Shown here piece by piece: positions 1 to 8,828 of a stretch of DNA of 64,000 bases. Each line of letters opens with the position of its first letter. Within the stretch, counting starts at the first letter, position 1. The stretch comes from Flavobacterium tagetis. GTDB taxonomy: Bacteria > Bacteroidota > Bacteroidia > Flavobacteriales > Flavobacteriaceae. The stretch spans positions 124,001-188,000 of the forward strand of contig NZ_JAERSF010000006.1 in the NCBI RefSeq assembly GCF_016735615.1, in the 5' to 3' direction. The position numbers were made by a program, and so were the translations under genes. The notes under the pieces were generated by a model. It was not told the DNA's origin and did not search any database. It was given only the letters and a program-made list of their open reading frames with translations.

Positions 1-1342
1 TTGGATAAATCTTCTGATGACCTGACAAAGCAATTAATCTCCTGTTAAAATCTCTAGAAATGCTAGAATTGGTATGTCTTGCATAAGCTGCATCTGTAGA
101 AAAAATATATCGGTTTGTACCGTCAAAAATTGCTGGAGTTATTCTTTTTGTTTTTTTCGAACTTAAATTCGTTTCATACAAATAACGCTGAGTAGCATCT
201 TCTGGACTCGCAATAAAATATATTGTTTTTGTCTTTTCGTTATAGGCCTTAAAATAAGCATCAAAATTAGTTTTAGTGATTAACTCTTTTGATTTTCCGT
301 CAAGACTTATTTTATAAACATGCATCCATCCATCTGCGTCAGAGCTCCATAAAAAAGCTTTTCCGTTGTCTACAAACTGGCAAGGAAAAACATCATATTC
401 ACCAGCAGAAGTATCAAACACATCAATCCATGCTTTTGATTCTTCTTTATAAATCACTCTCGCTGCACCCGATTTTGCATTACAATCATACATCGTAACC
501 TGATTCTGGTTTCTGTTTAGCTGAACCACCATGATAGATTCATTGTTCAGCCATTTCATTCGAACCAAATAATTATTATCTGGTTCTCCAGGAATATTTA
601 ACCAATTGGTTTGAAGAGATTCAATATTTACTACTCCAATTTTTACAGAAGAAGGTTTATCTCCTGCTTTTGGATATTCTACAGGAATAATTGTCGGATA
701 CAACGAATCTGTATTGTTAATCATGAAATGGAATTTGGTAGAAGTTGCATCTACTCTCCAAAAAGCAATGCTTTTTCCGTCTGGACCCCATCTAAAACCA
801 TCACGAGCAGCCAATTCTTCCTCATAAACCCAATCAAAAGTTCCATTAATGATTTTGTCAGTACCATCTGTTGTTACTGGTGTAATTTTTCCAGAATTCA
901 GATTTTCAACATAAATATTGTGTTTTGAAACATAAGCCACATTTTCATTATCGCTCGAAAATTTAGCAAACATTAATGATGATGCATCCAAGTTTTTGCC
1001 TAATTGTTTTCCTTTTCCTGTAGCCAAATCAAAATACCAATAATCTCCTCTAGTATTGTCTCTCCAAACTTTCTTAGAATTTGTATAGACTAAAACTTTT
1101 GTTTTGGAGTCGTTCCAAACCAATTGTTCGATTCCGCCTGTAAATCCGGCAGCGGCTAATTGTACTTTAGATAAAATAGTGTTTTGTTTATCTAACTTAT
1201 CAACATCATAAATGACTACATTACTGTCTTGATTCACCCAAAAAGAATGAGAATTTGGCAACCAATTTAGATTGTTAATATCAATATTCTGTGCGAAAAC
1301 AGAGGTGCATACGAACAGAAGAAACAACAAATACTTTTTCAT
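1..1342 (-). CDS. Dipeptidyl peptidase IV (S9 family), N-terminal part, truncated by window edge
   Basis: The reading frame opens at 1342 with MKKYLLFLLFVCTSVFAQ, a typical signal peptide, and stays open to position 1 (about 447 residues). It continues as a beta-propeller of the DPP IV N-terminal type, including the segment DWVYEEELAARDGFRWGPDG; WVYEEE is the family's dipeptide-anchoring double-Glu motif. The catalytic alpha/beta-hydrolase domain would lie beyond the left edge, so the Ser-Asp-His triad cannot be checked. Members of this family cut X-Pro (often X-Hyp) dipeptides from peptide N-termini, here probably in the periplasm. The start lies one base after the stop codon of the Xaa-Pro aminopeptidase gene, so the two are almost certainly co-transcribed. 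It appears to be the last visible gene of the hydroxyproline operon. Confidence 0.88.
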   Translation of the reverse strand, partial: MKKYLLFLLFVCTSVFAQNIDINNLNWLPNSHSFWVNQDSNVVIYDVDKLDKQNTILSKVQLAAAGFTGGIEQLVWNDSKTKVLVYTNSKKVWRDNTRGDYWYFDLATGKGKQLGKNLDASSLMFAKFSSDNENVAYVSKHNIYVENLNSGKITPVTTDGTDKIINGTFDWVYEEELAARDGFRWGPDGKSIAFWRVDATSTKFHFMINNTDSLYPTIIPVEYPKAGDKPSSVKIGVVNIESLQTNWLNIPGEPDNNYLVRMKWLNNESIMVVQLNRNQNQVTMYDCNAKSGAARVIYKEESKAWIDVFDTSAGEYDVFPCQFVDNGKAFLWSSDADGWMHVYKISLDGKSKELITKTNFDAYFKAYNEKTKTIYFIASPEDATQRYLYETNLSSKKTKRITPAIFDGTNRYIFSTDAAYARHTNSSISRDFNRRLIALSGHQKIYP

Positions 1343-1343
1343 C

Positions 1344-2642
1344 TTACTTTTTATTTTTAATTAAATTTTCAATTTCGGCAATTTCAATAGGCATGGCTTC
1401 ACTCAGATTGATATTTCCATTTTCTGTTATCAAATAATCATTCTCTAAACGACATCCTATTCCTTCTTCTCTAATGTAAATTCCAGGTTCGCAAGTAAGA
1501 ACCATTCCCTTTTCAAAAGGTCTTGAATACAAACCAACATCATGAACATCAAGTCCTAAATGATGTGCAGTTCCATGCATGAAATATTTCTTGTAAGCAG
1601 GTTTTTCTGGATCTTGAGATTTAATTTCTTCTTCAGTAATTAACCCTAACTTGACCAATTCAGCTTCAATTAATTTTGCCATTTGAAATTCATAATCTTT
1701 CGATAAAACTCCAGGTTTCAGCAATTTTGAACCTTCTTTCAAACAATGCAAAACAGATTCATAAACTTCTTTTTGTCTTGCACTGAAAGTTCCGTTAACA
1801 GGAATGCATCTTGTTGTATCTGAATTATAGTTGCCATAACAGCTTCCAAAATCAACAAGAACCATTTCATTCTCTCTGCAAATATCATCGTTAGTATTAT
1901 AATGCAATGAACAGGCATTTACGCCAGATGCTACAATTGATCTAAATGCTTGTCTCGTTCCTCCGTTTTTTATAGTGGCGTAAAGCAATTCAGCTTCTAA
2001 TTCGTATTCTTTTATATTCGGACGTATTGCGTCTAAAATTCTATGAAAACCTTCAACACTAAGCGCTGTTGCTTTTTTAATTAAATCAACCTCTTCGTTT
2101 GATTTAATTGGTCGCAACTCGCGTGTTATTTTTGCAGCACGATCGTATTGATGCAATGGATATTTTTCTTTGCACCATTTAATCATTCGATCTTGTCTGG
2201 TTTCCATTTCAGAGGTTACCCTTTTGATATGCTCATTGTGACCTAAATAGATAATATCAGCTTCAAAAGCAAAAAGCTGTAAAGTCTTTTCAAATTCGTG
2301 AAGCCATTTTATATTCTGGATTCCGGAAATAGCCGTGGCTTGTTCTTTAGTCAAAAAATTACCATCCCAAAGAAGTGTATGTTCATTTGCTTCTTTTACA
2401 AAAAGTATGATCTTGTTTTCTTCTTTAAAAGCATCTGGAAACAACACCAAAATTGTCTCATCTTGGTCAATTCCTGACAAATAAAACAAATCATTGTTTT
2501 GCGAAAAGCCCATAACATCATCTGCGTTATTAGGCATTACGTCGTTTGAAGTCAGAATAGCCAAACTATTCGGCTTCATTTTTTGGGTAAATCTTTTTCG
2601 GTTTTCTATAAATAAAGAAACCGGAATCGCATTGTATCTCAT
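1344..2642 (-). CDS. pepP: Xaa-Pro aminopeptidase (M24B, PepP-like)
   Basis: This 432-residue protein has an AMP_N-type N-terminal domain (about 1-140) and an M24 'pita-bread' metallopeptidase domain. The expected dinuclear metal ligands are visible: D264 and D275 in VDFGSCYGNYNSDTTR, H360 in MHGTAHHLGLDVHD, E385 in CEPGIY and E400 in RLEND. Members remove the N-terminal residue ahead of proline, and some accept hydroxyproline. No signal peptide is seen, so it is probably cytoplasmic, acting on imported X-Pro/X-Hyp di- and tripeptides. It lies three bases after the DadA-like gene and one base before the DPP IV gene, within the hydroxyproline operon, which suggests a role in freeing the imino acid from collagen-type peptides. 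Confidence 0.9.
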   Translation of the reverse strand: MRYNAIPVSLFIENRKRFTQKMKPNSLAILTSNDVMPNNADDVMGFSQNNDLFYLSGIDQDETILVLFPDAFKEENKIILFVKEANEHTLLWDGNFLTKEQATAISGIQNIKWLHEFEKTLQLFAFEADIIYLGHNEHIKRVTSEMETRQDRMIKWCKEKYPLHQYDRAAKITRELRPIKSNEEVDLIKKATALSVEGFHRILDAIRPNIKEYELEAELLYATIKNGGTRQAFRSIVASGVNACSLHYNTNDDICRENEMVLVDFGSCYGNYNSDTTRCIPVNGTFSARQKEVYESVLHCLKEGSKLLKPGVLSKDYEFQMAKLIEAELVKLGLITEEEIKSQDPEKPAYKKYFMHGTAHHLGLDVHDVGLYSRPFEKGMVLTCEPGIYIREEGIGCRLENDYLITENGNINLSEAMPIEIAEIENLIKNKK

Positions 2643-2645
2643 ATT

Positions 2646-3881
2646 TTATATTTGGAATCTGTCAATAGCTACAGAAGTCGGTTTACCAGAAATAATCTCT
2701 GTTATAACTTTTCCTGTTGCCGGTGCGAGACTTAATCCCATCATGGCATGTCCTGTTGCTAAGGTCAAATTTACGATTTTTTTGTCTCTGGCAATAATTG
2801 GCATTCCCGATGGCGTACAAGGTCTAAACCCAAACCAAGTATCTTCTGTTTTTGGCATTTCCACTTTCATGTCGGGATAAAAATCATTGATGCTATTTAT
2901 AATTCCTTGAAGTCTGTTTGCGTTTATTTTATTGTCTTTGGTGTGTGTGATTTCCATAGTTCCACCAAATCTTATATCATTAGACATTGGAGTTACAGCT
3001 ACTTTCCCTTCACATAAAATAGACGGAATACTAGGTTTTTGAGTCTTATCTTTTAAAGTAAAGCTATATCCCTTTCCTGGTAAAATAGAAATCGAGATAT
3101 TTAGTTTTTTAGCCAAAAAAGGACTCCAAGATCCTGATGCCAAAACCACTTCGTCAGTTCTATAAAGCCCTTTATCAGTAACTATTTTCTCAATTTTATT
3201 TCCTTCTAAAACGAAATCTCTAACGCTAGTTTGCGAATGGATTTCGACTTTTAAACGAGATAATTCTTCTTTTATAAAAGTCATAAATTTTTGAGGATAC
3301 AAATGTGCATCGCTTTTATAATGAACTCCTCCAATTACATTTGTATTGGTTCCTTTTTCTAAAAGCGCTACTTCAGATTTTGACAGATAATCTACTTCAA
3401 GTCCTAGACGTTCTGCTTCTTTTCCTTCATGATGCATTTCTTCTCCTACTTTATCACTTTTATAAAGCATTAAAAGTCCTTTTTCTTCATAAAAAAAAGA
3501 ATTGTTCTCTTTGGCAAAATCCTGATATAATTCTTTACTTAATAATGAAAGATCTCTTAAAGCAGGCATTGCATTTTCTACATGACGTAAATTGGCATGT
3601 TTATAAAACTGCATTCCCCAGTTTAATAAATCTTTGCTTAAACGTGGTTTTACGTAAAACGGACTACGGCTGTCAAACATCCATTTTATTCCTTGTGCAA
3701 TCATTCCAGGCTGTGCTAACGGAATAATATGTGAAGGTACAATCATACCCGCATTTCCATACGAACAGCCATTATCCATATTCGATTCATCAAATACGCT
3801 TACTTCGTAACCTTCTTTTGCAAGATAATATGCAGAACATAAGCCAATAATTCCGCCGCCAATAACAGCTACTTTTTTCAT
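2646..3881 (-). CDS. FAD-dependent D-amino acid oxidoreductase, DadA family; probable D-hydroxyproline dehydrogenase/oxidase
   Basis: This 411-residue protein begins MKKVAVIGGGIIGLCSAYYL, a GxGxxG Rossmann motif for FAD, and has a DAO-fold C-terminal region (GFRPCTPSGMPIIA, then TGHAMMGLSLAPATG). It fits the DadA/glycine-oxidase superfamily. Directly downstream of a 4-hydroxyproline epimerase and near a DHDPS-type deaminase, the expected substrate is cis-4-hydroxy-D-proline, oxidised to Delta1-pyrroline-4-hydroxy-2-carboxylate. It is a single-subunit form; no companion small iron-sulphur or flavoprotein subunits (as in LhpE/LhpF) are present. A hairpin lies between it and the epimerase gene, so its expression may be set separately. 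The substrate is assigned by context; another D-amino acid is possible. Confidence 0.85.
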   Translation of the reverse strand: MKKVAVIGGGIIGLCSAYYLAKEGYEVSVFDESNMDNGCSYGNAGMIVPSHIIPLAQPGMIAQGIKWMFDSRSPFYVKPRLSKDLLNWGMQFYKHANLRHVENAMPALRDLSLLSKELYQDFAKENNSFFYEEKGLLMLYKSDKVGEEMHHEGKEAERLGLEVDYLSKSEVALLEKGTNTNVIGGVHYKSDAHLYPQKFMTFIKEELSRLKVEIHSQTSVRDFVLEGNKIEKIVTDKGLYRTDEVVLASGSWSPFLAKKLNISISILPGKGYSFTLKDKTQKPSIPSILCEGKVAVTPMSNDIRFGGTMEITHTKDNKINANRLQGIINSINDFYPDMKVEMPKTEDTWFGFRPCTPSGMPIIARDKKIVNLTLATGHAMMGLSLAPATGKVITEIISGKPTSVAIDRFQI

Positions 3882-3976
3882 AAATTTTAATTCGTTAAAA
3901 GTTTTTTGATACTATTAATTATATTGTAAATCTTAAGCAAAAAACAATTGCATCTTCTCGATTGAAAATTTTTAAA

Positions 3977-4000
3977 ATCCCCTAGTTGAAGCTAGGGGAT
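3977..4000 (-). terminator. Intra-operon hairpin with T-rich tail (possible attenuator)
   Basis: The arms ATCCCCTAG (3977-3985) and CTAGGGGAT (3992-4000) form a perfect 9-bp stem with a 6-nt loop. Read on the minus strand, the stem is followed by TTTTAAAAATTTT. It lies in the 199-bp gap between the epimerase and the DadA-like gene, both minus strand, so it could partly terminate transcription or stabilise the upstream mRNA. Confidence 0.6.
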
Positions 4001-4080
4001 ATAAAAAAACAATAACTCAACTATTGGCACAATTCATTTTATATTGCTTCCTAAGATTCATTATATTATAATTTGATTTT

Positions 4081-5091
4081 TTAAATTACCTGAAATCCAA
4101 ACGCATATGGATCGTCACTTTCATCAATTATAATATTATTGTATCCGTATACTTTTGCCCAACCTTGTATGCTCGGAACAATAGCAGGAATATCTCCGAT
4201 AGAAGTTTCTTCTACCACTTTTCCAATAAATTTGCTTCCAATATAACTTTCGTGAATAAACTCTTCACCTTTTTTTAATTTCCCTTTAGCGTGCAATTGC
4301 GCCATTCTTGCCGATGTTCCTGTTCCGCAAGGCGAACGATCGATTGCTTTATCACCATAAAAAACAGCATTTCTTCCTGATGAAGTCGCATCTATAGGCG
4401 TTCCTGTCCACAACATATGCGATACATCTCGAATTGTATCGTTTTCTGGATGAATGAAATAATCTGGATATTTTTCATTAATTTTTTTGCGCACTTCCTG
4501 ACTATACTGAACAATTTTGCTTGCTGTAAAATCCTGAACTCCAGAAAAATTCTTTTGCGGATCGACAATAGCATAATAATTTCCTCCGTAAGCCACATCA
4601 AAAACAATCTCACCCAATTCTTCACAATCAATAGTAAGACCTTCGGCAGCTAGATAAGATTTAACGTTGGTCAGACGTACCCAATCTACTTTTTTTCCTG
4701 TTTGCTGATATTCGATGTGCACTAAACCTGCAGGCGCTTCCATTTTGATAACACCTGGAGTTTTTGGTGTAACCAAGCCCTCTTCTACAGCAATTGTAAT
4801 TGTTCCAATTGTTCCGTGTCCACACATTGGCAGACATCCAGAAGTTTCTATAAATAAAATCCCAACATCGTTTGTAGGATCGCTTGGCGGATATAAAATA
4901 CTGCCGCTCATCATGTCGTGTCCTCTAGGCTCAAACATTAATCCTTTGCGGATCCAGTCATATTCTTTTAAAAAATGCTGCCGTTTTTCGCTCATTGAAT
5001 CACCTTGCAGATTTGGTCCCCCACCAGCAACAACCCGAACTGGATTCCCGCACGTATGGGCATCTACGCAAAAAAAAGTTTTCTTTACCAT
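4081..5091 (-). CDS. 4-hydroxyproline 2-epimerase (proline racemase family)
   Basis: This 336-residue protein has both catalytic cysteines of the family, C90 in LPMCGHGTIG and C255 in DRSPCGTGTSARMA. The Cys/Cys pair marks a cofactor-independent two-base racemase/epimerase, as opposed to the Cys/Thr trans-3-hydroxyproline dehydratases. It interconverts trans-4-hydroxy-L-proline and cis-4-hydroxy-D-proline, the first step of the bacterial Hyp pathway. The context of semialdehyde dehydrogenase, DHDPS-type deaminase and DadA-like oxidase favours hydroxyproline over proline as substrate. The start codon directly follows the stop of the upstream aldehyde dehydrogenase gene, so translation is likely coupled. 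Confidence 0.92.
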   Translation of the reverse strand: MVKKTFFCVDAHTCGNPVRVVAGGGPNLQGDSMSEKRQHFLKEYDWIRKGLMFEPRGHDMMSGSILYPPSDPTNDVGILFIETSGCLPMCGHGTIGTITIAVEEGLVTPKTPGVIKMEAPAGLVHIEYQQTGKKVDWVRLTNVKSYLAAEGLTIDCEELGEIVFDVAYGGNYYAIVDPQKNFSGVQDFTASKIVQYSQEVRKKINEKYPDYFIHPENDTIRDVSHMLWTGTPIDATSSGRNAVFYGDKAIDRSPCGTGTSARMAQLHAKGKLKKGEEFIHESYIGSKFIGKVVEETSIGDIPAIVPSIQGWAKVYGYNNIIIDESDDPYAFGFQVI

Positions 5092-6675
5092 TTATATTTG
5101 AGATAGTGTTAGTTTATTATTTATTGTACGAACAATTTGCAACGGATTCTCGTTTTGTAATTCAGCTGGCAGCAATTCATTTGGCCAATTCTGATAACTT
5201 AATGGCCTTACCCATCTATAAACTGCATGAATACCAACAGCTGTGTAACGTGAGTCTGACGATGCAGGATAAGGTCCGCCGTGAAGCATAGAAGCACAAA
5301 CTTCTACACCTGTAGGAACACCATTAAAAATTAAGCGTCCCACACGATTTTGCAAAGCAGAAATAATCTCCTTGTGAGTTTCAATTTCTCCCTCTTCACT
5401 TATAATTGTTCCTGTTAGCTGTCCTTCCAGCTTAGAAATTACTTCTATTAATTCAGTCTCATTTTCGCATTCTATTAAAATAGAAAATGGACCAAAAACT
5501 TCATTGTGCAATATTTTATTTTCTAAAAATTCCTTGCCATCAACCTTCAAAACTGTTGGAGTACCATGATTTGGTATCATTACTCCTTTAAACTGTGCGA
5601 TTTTTGAAACCCCATTCTGTTCTTCAATCTGTGCTATTCCGCTATTAAAATCAGCATAAATAGAAGGATGCAACATACAGCCAGGCTGGATTTTCTCGAT
5701 AGCTTGATTAAGATTTTCTTCAAACTCATTCAATTCTTCACCTCTTAAAGCTAGTAATAATCCTGGGTTAGTGCAAAATTGTCCCGCTCCTAAAGTAATG
5801 GAACCTGCATAGGCTGTCGCCCATTTTTGGCTGTTTTTTTTCAATGCATTTGGTAAAAGCACCACTGGATTTATACTTCCCATTTCGGCAAATACCGGAA
5901 TTGGCTCTGGACGCTGTGCTGCTAAATCGCACAAAGCTCGTCCGCCTTTGATGCTTCCTGTAAAACCTACTCCTTTTACCAATGGGTGTTTAACTAAACT
6001 CGTTCCCAGGGTTCTTCCATCTCCTATAAGATTTGAAAAAATACCTTCGGGCATATTGGTTTTCTGAGCCGCTTTAATAATTGCCGAAGCAACCATTTCG
6101 CCCGTTCCAATATGCATCGAGTGGCTTTTTACAATAACTGGACAACCCGAAGCCAAAGCTGAAGCTGTATCTCCTCCGCTTGTAGAGAATGCAAAAGGAA
6201 AGTTGCTTGATCCAAAAACCACAATTGGCCCTAGAGGCACTAACATTTTGCGCAAGTCTTCTTTTGGCGCAGGCTGTCTGTCAATTATTGCAGTATCTAT
6301 TGTTGCTTGAACCCAGCTTCCTTCAGTAAGCATTTCGGCAAAAGCTCTTAACTGGCCAATCATTCGACCGCGCTCCCCTTCGGCTCTACCTCTCGGAAAA
6401 CCTGATTCAGTGCAGTATTGATCTAAAAGAGTATCTCCTAAAGCTAAAATTTCTTCAGCAATTGCGTTTAAAAATCTAGCTTTTTCAACACCTGAATATT
6501 TTTTATAACTCGCAAATGCCTGATTGGCCAAAGTAACCGCTTCATCAATTTCATCTTGAGTTGCCTCTGTAAAAGTCCACGGATTTTCTTTATTTAATAA
6601 TGGATTAAACGTTTTTAAGGTTTTTGAACCGCTTGCTTTAAGCTGACTTCCTATATAATTTTTTCCTGTAATCAT
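5092..6675 (-). CDS. Alpha-ketoglutarate semialdehyde (2,5-dioxovalerate) dehydrogenase
   Basis: This 527-residue aldehyde dehydrogenase has catalytic C301 (GAGQFCTNPGL), general base E264 (FAEMGSINP) and oxyanion-hole N158 (GSSNFPFAFS). The block GSSNFPFAFSTSGGDTASAL, in place of the usual PWNFP, is typical of the KGSADH branch. It oxidises alpha-ketoglutarate semialdehyde to 2-oxoglutarate, the last step of hydroxyproline catabolism; the same enzyme serves pentose and glucarate routes elsewhere. The neighbouring epimerase and deaminase settle the pathway here. It is followed without a gap by the epimerase gene and is separated from the upstream deaminase gene by a 199-bp spacer that carries a long imperfect palindrome. 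Confidence 0.92.
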   Translation of the reverse strand: MITGKNYIGSQLKASGSKTLKTFNPLLNKENPWTFTEATQDEIDEAVTLANQAFASYKKYSGVEKARFLNAIAEEILALGDTLLDQYCTESGFPRGRAEGERGRMIGQLRAFAEMLTEGSWVQATIDTAIIDRQPAPKEDLRKMLVPLGPIVVFGSSNFPFAFSTSGGDTASALASGCPVIVKSHSMHIGTGEMVASAIIKAAQKTNMPEGIFSNLIGDGRTLGTSLVKHPLVKGVGFTGSIKGGRALCDLAAQRPEPIPVFAEMGSINPVVLLPNALKKNSQKWATAYAGSITLGAGQFCTNPGLLLALRGEELNEFEENLNQAIEKIQPGCMLHPSIYADFNSGIAQIEEQNGVSKIAQFKGVMIPNHGTPTVLKVDGKEFLENKILHNEVFGPFSILIECENETELIEVISKLEGQLTGTIISEEGEIETHKEIISALQNRVGRLIFNGVPTGVEVCASMLHGGPYPASSDSRYTAVGIHAVYRWVRPLSYQNWPNELLPAELQNENPLQIVRTINNKLTLSQI

Positions 6676-6709
6676 GTTTTTATCTTATAAATGAATTAAG
6701 TGCCATTTT

Positions 6710-6842
6710 AGTTTTCAGCCTCTGTTTTAATCTCAAGTTTCAGTCGCAGCCCCAGTAAACACAGTAACCGAAAACCCTGACTGTAAATGGAAACTGAAAA
6801 ACTGAGACTGCGACTGAAAGCTGAGGACCGAGACTGAAAACT
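6710..6842. repeat. Long imperfect palindrome / REP-like intergenic element
   Basis: The outer arms AGTTTTCAG (6710-6718) and CTGAAAACT (6834-6842) pair, as do longer inner arms at 6732-6749 and 6808-6825 that share TTTCAGTCGCAG / CTGCGACTGAAA. The words ACTGA and GACTG recur through the element. It fills most of the gap between the deaminase and dehydrogenase genes of one operon. It may act as a processing or pausing structure or be a genomic repeat. Confidence 0.6.
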
Positions 6843-6874
6843 AAAAAAGCAAAGCCAATCGTTTAAATATGCTG

Positions 6875-7789
6875 TTATAAATTTTTATAGTCTGGTAAAG
6901 TTGGTCTTGTACGTAATCCTTCAGCGATAATAGCTAGAACTCTTTCTCTTTCTGCTCCTTGCAATGGTAATCTTGGCGCGCGAACATATTCTGAACCAAT
7001 TCCTGTTGCAACTTCTGCTAATTTGATATTCTGAACCAAAAATGCATTTATATCCAATTCTAATAAAGGTAAGAACCATCTGTAGATTTTTAACGCTTCA
7101 TCAAATCTTCCTGCTTTTGCTAATTTGTAAATTGCCACTGTTTCTTCAGGGAAAGCACAAACCAATCCAGAAACCCATCCATCAGAACCCATAAATAAAC
7201 TTTCTAATGCTAATGTGTCAACTCCTGATAATATTTTTAAACGATCTCCAAAACGGTTGATCATTCTAGTAACATTAGAAATATCTCTTGTAGATTCTTT
7301 TACTGCTTGAATGTTGTCATATTTTAATAATTCTTCAAACATGTCTAAAGTAACTTCAATTTTATAGTCAACTGGATTGTTGTAAACCATAATAGGAAGC
7401 GAAGTGTTTTTTGCTACTTCACTATAGAAAGTAACGGTTTCAAAATCAGATGCTTTATAACGCATTGGAGGAAGCATCATTAATCCTTTTGCTCCATCTT
7501 GCTCAGCTTTATTGGCAGCTAAAATTGCATTTTTTGTAGACTGCTCTGCAATGTTCATAATTACAGGCACTTTATTTTCTGTTAGCGAAACAGTATGTTT
7601 TACTAATTCTCTTTTTTCTTCTTCTAAAAGTGTGCTGGCTTCACCTAAAGTGCCTCCTAAAATAATTCCTGAAACTCCAGCATTTAATTGTGCCTTCATA
7701 TTAACTTCAAACATGTTGAAGTCTAATTTGTCATCTGCAGTAAATTTTGTGGTTACCGCTGGCATAACGCCATTCCATTGAATACTCAT
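6875..7789 (-). CDS. DHDPS/NAL-family aldolase-type enzyme; probable Delta1-pyrroline-4-hydroxy-2-carboxylate deaminase
   Basis: This 304-residue TIM-barrel protein of the dihydrodipicolinate synthase family has Schiff-base lysine K164 (IQAVKESTRD), the conserved tyrosine Y136 (MVYNNPVDY) and the substrate-carboxylate loop GGTLGEASTL (45-54). In hydroxyproline clusters this family member converts Delta1-pyrroline-4-hydroxy-2-carboxylate to alpha-ketoglutarate semialdehyde with loss of ammonia. It is the first gene of the minus-strand operon and faces the AraC regulator across a 179-bp promoter region. True dihydrodipicolinate synthase is unlikely given the neighbours, but activity cannot be read from sequence alone. 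Confidence 0.87.
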   Translation of the reverse strand: MSIQWNGVMPAVTTKFTADDKLDFNMFEVNMKAQLNAGVSGIILGGTLGEASTLLEEEKRELVKHTVSLTENKVPVIMNIAEQSTKNAILAANKAEQDGAKGLMMLPPMRYKASDFETVTFYSEVAKNTSLPIMVYNNPVDYKIEVTLDMFEELLKYDNIQAVKESTRDISNVTRMINRFGDRLKILSGVDTLALESLFMGSDGWVSGLVCAFPEETVAIYKLAKAGRFDEALKIYRWFLPLLELDINAFLVQNIKLAEVATGIGSEYVRAPRLPLQGAERERVLAIIAEGLRTRPTLPDYKNL

Positions 7790-7811
7790 AATTTTAATTT
7801 TTTATTAAGGC

Positions 7812-7819
7812 CAAAATTA
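7812..7819 (-). promoter_or_regulatory. Candidate -7 element (TAnnTTTG) for the hydroxyproline operon
   Basis: On the minus strand the bases read TAATTTTG, matching the Bacteroidota -7 consensus, 23 bases ahead of the ATG at 7789. No convincing -33 TTG at the right spacing is seen, which would fit an activated promoter. The motif is short, so support is modest. Confidence 0.4.
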
Positions 7820-7938
7820 TCTAGAAACAATAGAGCGCACCCTTTAAAAATTACCACAAAATGATACTATATTACCCTATATAACAATAAAACCCAAAAA
7901 ATAGAACATTATAGCATCATTTTTTTATTCAAATGCAA

Positions 7939-7946
7939 TATATTTG
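7939..7946 (+). promoter_or_regulatory. Candidate -7 element (TAnnTTTG) for the AraC-type regulator
   Basis: TATATTTG lies 22 bases ahead of the ATG at 7969 and matches the Bacteroidota -7 consensus. No clear -33 element was found upstream. Confidence 0.4.
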
Positions 7947-7968
7947 ATTATAACTAACTAACCACTAT

Positions 7969-8814
7969 ATGAAAGTTTTCCCGTTTAAAATTCCAAAATC
8001 TGGAGAAGATCCCCTTATATATCAAGAAGATATCGAAGTATCATTCTATGATAAATTGCATCAGCATGAAGAAATTCAAATTAGTTTTATAGAAAAAGGA
8101 GAAGGTGCCGTTTTTGCAGGTGACACTATTTCTCAATATCATGAAGGCGATATACTCGTAATTGGAAGTAATTTGCCACATGTTTTTAGAAGCGACGTTC
8201 AGGAAAATGTAATTTCTGTAATGCGTACCTTATTTTTTACCTTCAATTCGTTTGGTAAAGATTTTTTTGAATTGTCAACTTTTAGAAATATCCATCCGAT
8301 TTTAGAAAGCAGCAAAAACGGATTTATAATCCATAACGCACCAAAAAAAGTTGTCAAATATTTCAAGAAACTTAAAAAAGCTGACAGTTATACGCGTTTT
8401 ATATTATTTCTAGATATTATGAAATGGCTATCTACATCAGAAACTACTCCGCTTTCTAATTATTTGTATCAAAAGAAAATTACGGACAATGAGGGAAAAA
8501 GAATGCAGATTGTATTTGAATATGTCATGACCAATTTTCATAAAAACATCACTCTGGATGAAATTGCTTCAATTGCCAGTATGACAAAGAATGCTTTCTG
8601 CCGGTATTTTAAAGTCCGGACCAACAAGTCTTTTTTTCAATTTTTAATTGAAGTACGTATTGAGAGAGCAGCAAAGCTATTATCTAATAATGAAGAACTC
8701 TCTGTTTTGGAAATTGCCGAATTATGCGGTTTCAATAATATTTCCAATTTTAACCGAAAGTTTAAGGAATTAAAACAGCTTTCGCCTTTACAATATAGAA
8801 AACTGAATTTGTAA
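7969..8814 (+). CDS. AraC-family transcriptional regulator with cupin-type sensor domain
   Basis: This 281-residue protein has an N-terminal cupin-like ligand domain (about 20-90, with HQHEEIQISF and GDILVIGSNLPHVF) and a C-terminal pair of AraC helix-turn-helix motifs (about 180-280, ending in NISNFNRKFKELKQLSPLQY). It is divergent from the hydroxyproline operon and shares its promoter region. The simplest reading is that it controls that operon in response to hydroxyproline or a pathway intermediate; the effector is not known from sequence. It ends at a strong bidirectional terminator. Confidence 0.88.
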   Translation: MKVFPFKIPKSGEDPLIYQEDIEVSFYDKLHQHEEIQISFIEKGEGAVFAGDTISQYHEGDILVIGSNLPHVFRSDVQENVISVMRTLFFTFNSFGKDFFELSTFRNIHPILESSKNGFIIHNAPKKVVKYFKKLKKADSYTRFILFLDIMKWLSTSETTPLSNYLYQKKITDNEGKRMQIVFEYVMTNFHKNITLDEIASIASMTKNAFCRYFKVRTNKSFFQFLIEVRIERAAKLLSNNEELSVLEIAELCGFNNISNFNRKFKELKQLSPLQYRKLNL

Positions 8815-8828
8815 TTTGTGTAAACAAA

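Noticed and set aside
611..928. 105-residue plus-strand frame over the dipeptidyl peptidase gene
   Set aside because: It is antisense to a clear DPP IV reading frame and its sequence has no protein-like pattern.
6875..7789. Dihydrodipicolinate synthase for lysine biosynthesis
   Set aside because: The family matches, but every neighbour belongs to hydroxyproline catabolism, where a member of this family acts as the deaminase.
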